Assembly (NCBI GenBank): GCA_900544115.1
Contig: UQTW01000010.1
Coordinates: 11,462 to 75,461, forward strand
From: an uncultured Collinsella sp.
GTDB taxonomy: Bacteria; Actinomycetota; Coriobacteriia; Coriobacteriales; Coriobacteriaceae
Direction of reading: 5' to 3'
Length of the DNA: 64,000 nt
Below are positions 58,450 to 64,000 of this stretch, piece after piece. Position numbers and translations under genes: made by a program. The notes under the pieces were generated by a model that was given only the letters and a program-made list of their open reading frames with translations, was not told the DNA's origin and did no database searches. The stretch's first letter is position 1. Every line of letters starts with the position of its first letter.

Positions 58450-61092
58450 CTACAGCGCGCCGGAACCGGCTTGCATCATGCCGCCGGGGCCCGAGCTCAC
58501 GCCACTGCTCACAGGCGCGGCGTTGCCGATGTGCGGTGCCGCCGGGGCGGAATCGCCACCGAGCGTGCCCGCCGGACGCGGTGCCGGGATCTCGCCCGTG
58601 CCGTGGCTAAAGACAAACTTGCCATCGGCCACGTCGCACAGGACGGTATCGCCCTCGCCCCACTCGCCGGCCAGAAGCTCCTCGGACAGCGGGTCCTCGA
58701 TGAGCTTTTGAATAGCACGGCGCAGCGGACGTGCGCCGTTGGTGAGGTCAGTGCCCTCGGCCACGATCTTGTCGTAGGCCGCATCGGTGAGCTTGATGTT
58801 CATGCCGTTTGCGATCAGACGCTGGCGCAGATCGTCCACCAGCAGGTGCGCGATCTTGGTGAGATTCTCGCCCGAGAGCTTCTGGAACACCACAATGTCG
58901 TCGATACGGTTGAGCAGCTCGGGGCGGAACAGGCGCTTGAGCTCGCCCATCGCGCGGCCCTTGATCTCACTCGACGTGAGACCCTGCTCGCCGGTGGTGC
59001 CAAAGCCAACGCTCGCATCCTGTGCGATCTCGCGGGCGCCCACGTTGGACGTCATGATGATCACCGTGTTGCGGAAGTCGACCGTCTTGCCCTGGCTATC
59101 GGTCAGACGACCCTCCTCCAGCACCTGCAACAGAATGTTGAAGATGTCGGGGTGCGCCTTCTCGATCTCGTCGAACAGCACAACCGAGTACGGGTGACGG
59201 CGCACGGCCTTGGTGAGCTGGCCGCCCTCGTCATGGCCCACGTAACCCGGTGGGCTACCGATGAGCTTGGAGACCTCGAACTCGCTACCGAACTCCGACA
59301 TGTCAAAGCTGATGAGCGCGTCCTTGCTGCCAAAGAGGTACTCGGCGAGCGTCTTGGCGAGCTCGGTCTTGCCCGTGCCGGTGGGACCCAGGAAGATAAA
59401 GCTGCCGCCGGGGCGACGCGGGTCCTTGAGCGGCGAACGGCTGCGGCGCACTGCCTTGGCGACGGCCTCGACTGCCTCATCCTGGCCGATGATGCGAGTC
59501 TTGAGCACGCTTTCGGTCTGCAGCAGGCGACGGCTCTCGCTCTCGGTGAGCGAGGAAACCGGTACGCCCGAAGTCACGGACACAATGTCGGCAATCTGAC
59601 TCACGTCGATGGTGAGCGGGCTGGCGTCGAGCTCGGCGGTCCAGGCAGCCTTGGCCTCGGCGAGTTCAATCTCGGCAGCCTTCTGCTGCTCGGTGATCTC
59701 GGCGGCCTTGTTCATGTCGTCGCTCTCCGTGGCCTCCTGTGCGGCAGCCTTGAGCTCCTCGATGCGATGCTCGGCCTCGCGCACCGGCTCGGGCGCGCGA
59801 TTCGCGGCGATGCGAGCGCGGGCACCGGCCTCGTCGATGAGGTCGATGGCCTTATCGGGCAGGAAGCGATCCTGGATGTAGCGGTTGGAAAGGTTCGCGG
59901 CGGCCTCGATAGCACCCTGCGTATAGCGCACATGGTGGTGCTCCTCGTAGCGCGGCTTGAGCGCGGTCAGAATCTTAACCGTGTCCTCAACGCTCGGCTC
60001 CTCGACATCGATAGTCTGGAAGCGACGCTCGAAGGCCGGGTCCTTGGTGAGGTACTTGCGGAATTCCTCGGCCGTGGTGGCGCCGATAATCTGGAAGGCA
60101 CCGCGCGCAAGCACGGGCTTGAGCATGGAGCTCGCGTCGATGGAGCCCTCGGCGGAGCCGGCACCGATGATGGTGTGCATCTCGTCGATAAACAGGATGA
60201 CGTCGTCGGCTTCGGTCGCCTCCTGGATCACGTTCTTGAGGCGCTCCTCAAACTCACCGCGATATTTAGCACCCGCAACAAGGCCCGGCAGGTCGAGCGT
60301 CCAGATGTTCTGGTTCATAAGGTTCTCGGGCACGTTACCGGCGGCGATCTGCTGTGCCAGGCCCTCGACGATGGCCGTCTTGCCCACGCCGGGGTCGCCC
60401 AGGATAAGCGGGTTGTTCTTGGTGCGGCGCGAAAGGATCTCCATCATGCGCTGGACTTCTTTTTCGCGACCAATCACCGGATCGAGCTTGCCGTCGCGCG
60501 CCTTCTGTGTGAGGTTGGTGGCGAACTGCTTGAGCGTGTCGGTGCCGCTCCCCTTTTGCTGTGAGGCGTCCGAGCCGCTAAAGAACGGCAGACCCGCACC
60601 GGGACGCCCGGCACCGGCGCCAGCGAGCGGGCGCTTCTTGTCCTGGTCCTTGGCGGTAAGCTTCTCGATGGCCTTCTTGATGGAAGCAGACGACACGCCC
60701 AGGCGCATGAGGATGTCCATGGCCATGCCGTTGCCCTCTTCGACGATGCCGATCAGCAAGTGCTCGGTCGACACGTAGGTCTGGTTGTTCTCACGCGCCA
60801 CGCGGAATGAACGCTCCATCACGCTGATGACGAGCGGCGTAAAGGCGAGCTTGGCAGCCTCGGTCTCCTCGCTGGGCTCGGGAACCGTGGTCTGGACCTC
60901 TTTGAGGGTATCCATGATGTCATCGTAGGAGATATCGAGCGAGCGCAGTGCCTCGGCGGCAATGCCCTCGTCCTCCTTGGCAAGCGCGAGCAGCAGATGC
61001 TCGGTACCCACCTTATTTGAATGAAGATCGAGCGCCTCCTGCTTGGCCATGGACATGACCTTGCGCGCGCGATCGGTAAAACGGTCTAACAT
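58450..61092 (-). CDS. clpC: ATP-dependent Clp protease ATP-binding subunit ClpC
   Basis: An 880-residue Hsp100 unfoldase that feeds ClpP. Clp-N repeats lie at residues 1-140 (FTDRARKVMSMAKQEALDLH, VGTEHLLLALAKEDEG, STEHLLIGIVEEGNG). AAA1 has GDPGVGKTA and FIDEMHTI; a UVR-like coiled middle region (about 420-480) follows; AAA2 has GPTGTGKTE, VVLFDEIEKAHPDIFN and a ClpP-docking region. A Gly/Ala/Pro-rich tail of about 50 residues follows the D2 domain. ATG 61092 lies after AGAGGAACTAGC; the in-frame start at 61203 has no site. No mcsA/mcsB/ctsR genes adjoin it. Confidence 0.97.
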   Translation of the reverse strand: MLDRFTDRARKVMSMAKQEALDLHSNKVGTEHLLLALAKEDEGIAAEALRSLDISYDDIMDTLKEVQTTVPEPSEETEAAKLAFTPLVISVMERSFRVARENNQTYVSTEHLLIGIVEEGNGMAMDILMRLGVSSASIKKAIEKLTAKDQDKKRPLAGAGAGRPGAGLPFFSGSDASQQKGSGTDTLKQFATNLTQKARDGKLDPVIGREKEVQRMMEILSRRTKNNPLILGDPGVGKTAIVEGLAQQIAAGNVPENLMNQNIWTLDLPGLVAGAKYRGEFEERLKNVIQEATEADDVILFIDEMHTIIGAGSAEGSIDASSMLKPVLARGAFQIIGATTAEEFRKYLTKDPAFERRFQTIDVEEPSVEDTVKILTALKPRYEEHHHVRYTQGAIEAAANLSNRYIQDRFLPDKAIDLIDEAGARARIAANRAPEPVREAEHRIEELKAAAQEATESDDMNKAAEITEQQKAAEIELAEAKAAWTAELDASPLTIDVSQIADIVSVTSGVPVSSLTESESRRLLQTESVLKTRIIGQDEAVEAVAKAVRRSRSPLKDPRRPGGSFIFLGPTGTGKTELAKTLAEYLFGSKDALISFDMSEFGSEFEVSKLIGSPPGYVGHDEGGQLTKAVRRHPYSVVLFDEIEKAHPDIFNILLQVLEEGRLTDSQGKTVDFRNTVIIMTSNVGAREIAQDASVGFGTTGEQGLTSSEIKGRAMGELKRLFRPELLNRIDDIVVFQKLSGENLTKIAHLLVDDLRQRLIANGMNIKLTDAAYDKIVAEGTDLTNGARPLRRAIQKLIEDPLSEELLAGEWGEGDTVLCDVADGKFVFSHGTGEIPAPRPAGTLGGDSAPAAPHIGNAAPVSSGVSSGPGGMMQAGSGAL

Positions 61093-61277
61093 GCTAGTTC
61101 CTCTTAGACGAGCTAGTTTTTCAAACGCAAAGCGCCACTCGTGGCGGCGCTTTGGTCTCTTTACCCATATGGAGTATATGTTAACCGTTGGGACCTTTCC
61201 CACCCGTAGCCGCGCGACAACGTCTACAAAAAAGGAATCGCTCTGGTCCGCTTGGCGGTTTGGTTTTGCGCTGCTGT

Positions 61278-61880
61278 CTAGCAGACGGGCTCAACGTCCA
61301 TGCTCTCGGCAACGTCATTGACTGCATCGGCAGCGGGAGCGCCCGGCATACGCACGAGCTCCATATGCTGCTCCTCAAAAACCGTGCCCATGGGGAAGGC
61401 TCGACGGAAGACATAGCGAGCAACCGGGCCGGCCACCAGCAGATTCCAAGGCAGGGCCATGACAAAGTTGCGCGGGATGTTGATGAGCCACATCATCGGC
61501 AGCATCTGCAGGTTGGCGAGCGGGCCGCCGGGCATGTGGAACAGGCCCTCACACGCACCGTAGAGCGACATGATGATGACCATAGGAACGACCATGCAGG
61601 AGCTAACGGCGAGCGTCATGGCAAGCGGCGAACTCTTGCCTGGCGTGACCAGGAATTTAAAGGCGAAACCCTTGGCAAGGGGGCTGGCAACAAACCAGTC
61701 GCAGCACATGGTAAAAATGTAGGCAACGGGGAAGCCGAGCCACGCGGCGGCAACAACCTCGCCGTTGATGGCCCCATGCTGCAGGGCAACGTTGTAGATG
61801 CTCATCCAGAGCACCATGCAAAAGCACATGATAAAGGTGAACAGCAGGCTCTCTCGTTTGTTGATAGGCATAAAGGGCAT
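61278..61880 (-). CDS. DUF2798 membrane protein
   Basis: A 200-residue protein with four membrane helices in two similar pairs (RESLLFTFIMCFCMVLWMSI ... FPVAYIFTMCCDWFVASPLA; SPLAMTLAVSSCMVVPMVII ... LPWNLLVAGPVARYVFR). This duplicated layout belongs to DUF2798; function is unknown. ATG 61880 has AGAAAGGACC upstream. A strong terminator hairpin sits 36-85 nt ahead of the start. Confidence 0.8.
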   Translation of the reverse strand: MPFMPINKRESLLFTFIMCFCMVLWMSIYNVALQHGAINGEVVAAAWLGFPVAYIFTMCCDWFVASPLAKGFAFKFLVTPGKSSPLAMTLAVSSCMVVPMVIIMSLYGACEGLFHMPGGPLANLQMLPMMWLINIPRNFVMALPWNLLVAGPVARYVFRRAFPMGTVFEEQHMELVRMPGAPAADAVNDVAESMDVEPVC

Positions 61881-61915
61881 GGTCCTTTCTGTGTTACGCC
61901 GCGGCGCCACGCAAC

Positions 61916-61965
61916 AAAAACGGGCGGGCAAGATGGAGCTGTTGAGACTTCATCTCGCCCGCCCG
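61916..61965 (-). terminator. Strong terminator or attenuator in front of the DUF2798 gene
   Basis: Perfect-but-one 15-bp arms (CGGGCGGGCGAGATG / CATCTTGCCCGCCCG) followed by TTTTTGTTG on the minus strand. It may end transcripts from the ThrE-type gene upstream or act as an attenuator for DUF2798. A short frame MKSQQLHLARPFLLRGAAA begins in the stem and spans the loop. Confidence 0.78.
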
Positions 61966-62082
61966 TGATACGTGCGTCTGCGACTACTTATGTGGTGGAA
62001 CTACCCTAACACGAACGGCACGCGCTTCGTAAGCGTTGAGTTTATGGAGATGCCGAGCACCAATAATCCCCCAACCCCATAA

Positions 62083-62147
62083 GTTGCGGTGGAATACGGA
62101 CTGTTTTGACCCTTTAAACAGCAATTCAGTCCCTATTTCACCGCAAC
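62083..62147. repeat. 21-bp inverted repeat, third palindrome family
   Basis: GTTGCGGTGGAATACGGACTG opposes CAGTCCCTATTTCACCGCAAC with two to three mismatches and a 23-nt loop. Arm-loop geometry matches the TGTAACAG palindromes (arms about 17-21, loop 23) but the sequence differs. Confidence 0.7.
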
Positions 62148-62184
62148 TCATTTGGCGCAAAGTGACCTGTCCCACTTGCACCAA

Positions 62185-63753
62185 TTAGCTGGTGTGGCGC
62201 CAGCGAGGGTCGGTGAGCGTACGCGCCACACCCAGACCAACGGGCAAAAACGCCACGATGAGCACTGCACGCACAAACCAGCCGAGCATATTGACCGTGT
62301 CGAAGGTGCACATGTAATACATCGAGCGATACAGATACAAGCCCGGCACCATAATGACAATCGATGGCACCGTGAGGGCGATACGTGGGTAGGTGAGCTT
62401 GATTTCGGCTAAGCTCGCGAGCAGCCCCGATACCAGCGCACCGGTAAACGCAGCCGCCTCGGGAGGCATGCCCGCACTCAGGCCCAAGAAGGGAAGCAGC
62501 GTCGGCGCATCGACGAGCGCAAGGCGCAAGGTATTAGACACGGCGCCGATGAGCCCTGCCGCCGCTGCCATCTTTACCGGACTGTTGAACATAACCGAGA
62601 AGCCAAATACGCCGATAAAGCTCATCAGCATGCGCAAGAGCGTAAGAGCCAGCGGTGAGAGACCAAGCGGGGCGAAGTCATCCGGCGCCAGTCCCACACA
62701 CTCGGCAACCATCCAGCCTACGAGGGTCGCCATCACAATAATCGACACAGCATACGAAAGACGCTCGATGCCGCTTCGCATGTCGAGCTTAGCGATGTCG
62801 AGGCCTGCCGTAATGAGGGGAAAGCCGGGAATCACAAAGAGCATGGCGCCGATATAGCCTTCTTGGTGCGACATTGCCCCCGGTACGACCTGGCCAAGGC
62901 CGAGCAATGCCAGCAGATACGAAACGCAAGCGAGCGCAACGCCGATCGTCAGCGCGCTAAACTGGCCAAGGCCCTGCTTGAGAATATGGGAGCGAGCAAA
63001 GTTGCCGACACCAGCGCCTACGAATGCGCAGGCCATCTCGATAGGGCCGCCGCCGAGCAAAAAGACGAAGGCACCACAAGCACAGGCTGCCGCAAGGCCC
63101 TGTTGCCAGGGAGAGTAATCGGGCTTTGAGCTCTCAACGGTCTTGAGCATCTCGTGGTACTCGTGCACGGTAAACCGGCGTCCGTAAATCTCGATTTCCT
63201 TTAGGAAGCTCTCCATCATCCAAATGCGATGAGTATTGACCCCCGTTGTGGGTAGGCTGACGACCTCGTTAAAGCAGTGGCCACCTTCGATACAGGTGCA
63301 CTCAAACGACAGAAGACTCAGGTCGACGTGAATCGTGACGCCGAGTACAGCGGCAACACGATTCATGGTATCGCGCACGCGCCAGGCGCCTGTTCCGCTT
63401 GCCAGCATAAGCATGCCGGTGCGGCAGATGATGGATGACTTATCGGTGAGCGGCGCATCGACGGCAAGTTCATCGCCTGCCGTCACGATCTGGTGCCAGT
63501 CAGTTTTCATATGGAGCGCACCGGCACGAACGCCGTGGTGTAGGGGGGCTCTCGAAAGCAGCGAGTCAAGGCGCGAAGGCTGTGGGGGCTCCGTTGATTC
63601 GCCCTCGTCCTCGTCGGGCTCTTCATCGACCAGATCAAATGAGTCAAGCGATGCCGGCTCGCGACGATCGATCAGCTCCTCGTCCTCATCATCAAAGTAG
63701 TTGAACTGATCGAGCATGTCCTCTTCGATTGCACGCTCGCTCGCGTCGTCCAT
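62185..63753 (-). CDS. ThrE-type threonine/serine exporter
   Basis: A 522-residue fusion of the two exporter halves. An acidic cytoplasmic N-terminus (about 100 residues) is followed by the DUF1212 soluble region (RTGMLMLASGTGAWRVRDTM, FECTCIEG), then about ten membrane helices (AAACACGAFVFLLGGGPIEM, AMLFVIPGFPLITAGLDIAK, then the ThrE_2 part AAAAGLIGAVSNTLRLALVD, PSIVIMVPGLYLYRSMYYM). Corynebacterium ThrE exports threonine and serine. ATG 63753 follows GAAGGGAGCGTCTAT. Confidence 0.88.
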   Translation of the reverse strand: MDDASERAIEEDMLDQFNYFDDEDEELIDRREPASLDSFDLVDEEPDEDEGESTEPPQPSRLDSLLSRAPLHHGVRAGALHMKTDWHQIVTAGDELAVDAPLTDKSSIICRTGMLMLASGTGAWRVRDTMNRVAAVLGVTIHVDLSLLSFECTCIEGGHCFNEVVSLPTTGVNTHRIWMMESFLKEIEIYGRRFTVHEYHEMLKTVESSKPDYSPWQQGLAAACACGAFVFLLGGGPIEMACAFVGAGVGNFARSHILKQGLGQFSALTIGVALACVSYLLALLGLGQVVPGAMSHQEGYIGAMLFVIPGFPLITAGLDIAKLDMRSGIERLSYAVSIIVMATLVGWMVAECVGLAPDDFAPLGLSPLALTLLRMLMSFIGVFGFSVMFNSPVKMAAAAGLIGAVSNTLRLALVDAPTLLPFLGLSAGMPPEAAAFTGALVSGLLASLAEIKLTYPRIALTVPSIVIMVPGLYLYRSMYYMCTFDTVNMLGWFVRAVLIVAFLPVGLGVARTLTDPRWRHTS

Positions 63754-63917
63754 ATAGACGCTCCCTTCCTGCCGACTAACTCCCATCCTAGGCAGCGACG
63801 GCTAAAGGAAACATAAAAGAGACGGCTGTTATGCGAGCCATGAGCGCAATATACCCAAAGCAACCCGCCCCCCTTGCACCAGTAGCTTGACAAGGACTGT
63901 CCCCAACTGCCGGCAGA

Positions 63918-63959
63918 AAAGGAACGTCCCCAAGTGCCAAAGGAACGTCCCCAAGTGCC
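63918..63959. repeat. Two tandem 21-bp repeats
   Basis: AAAGGAACGTCCCCAAGTGCC occurs twice head to tail, preceded by a related GGACTGTCCCCAACTGCC (63893-63912). The GTCCCC/GGGGAC core recalls the loop of the CCACCAC hairpins. The rest of 63754-64000 holds no gene. Confidence 0.85.
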
Positions 63960-64000
63960 AACCACGGCAATGCCGATGCTTTGGTAACGACAGCGAAAGC

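Noticed and set aside
58471..60564. 697-codon plus-strand frame opposite clpC
   Set aside because: Antisense shadow of clpC.

Overview
The window reads as chromosome of a high-GC gut Actinobacterium of the class Coriobacteriia, most likely Collinsella. I infer this from the tuf-rpmG-tRNA-Trp-secE-nusG-rplK-rplA block, the disA-ispD-ispF-cysS-rlmB-yacP operon, the fused FeoA-FeoB, the PTS and ClpC genes and the strong AGGAGG ribosome binding sites. No database was consulted; family names come from motifs and protein character.

Layout. 1-6.4 kb: end of an MFS exporter, feoB, a small unknown gene, an esterase, glucose-type PTS IIA and asnS. 6.6-16.2 kb: an HTH/WYL-like regulator, a three-gene ABC importer (lipoprotein, permease, ATPase), a broken secreted-protein gene, MscS, an unusual cytoplasmic BMP-domain protein with a phosphoesterase, and an ECF-type sigma factor with its DUF4179 partner. 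16.5-18 kb: a wrecked leucine operon (leuA and leuB remnants joined by a deletion) that still carries a leucine attenuator and leader peptide. 18-22.5 kb: ribosomal/translation block and four tRNAs. 22.8-31.9 kb: a complete type I-C CRISPR-Cas locus (cas3-5-8c-7-4-1-2) with only four spacers, bracketed on both sides by clusters of inverted-repeat elements.

31.96-45.98 kb: a 14-kb integrative mobilizable element in a tRNA-Thr(TGT) gene. It is bounded by 46-bp identical direct repeats and has triple TTGCACA arm-type sites at each end. It carries integrase, excisionase-like proteins, an RHH accessory protein, relaxase and VirD4-like coupling protein but no secretion channel. Cargo: a candidate bacteriocin/immunity pair (SdpI-like membrane protein plus a RiPP-like peptide) and a compact minus-strand cassette of a Cys-containing 48-residue protein, a DnaQ-BRCT exonuclease, a GIY-YIG-like protein and a DUF4268 PD-(D/E)XK-like nuclease. 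I consider this cassette the best candidate for an undescribed (probably defence) system.

46-58.4 kb: an HTH-HipA fusion with a palindromic operator, the disA...yacP housekeeping operon, mntP, a second hipBA module with its own operator, a peptidase and a RelB-like/PIN toxin-antitoxin pair. 58.4-64 kb: clpC, a DUF2798 membrane protein behind a strong terminator, and a ThrE-type exporter.

The intergenic spaces are rich in short palindromic repeat families: TCTCAATCTGTAACAG units in alternating orientation at constant period, GAGCGTGGAT units, and CCACCAC...GTGGTGG hairpins with a GGGGACAGGCACC core. Most lie beside genes like REP/REPIN elements or terminators.
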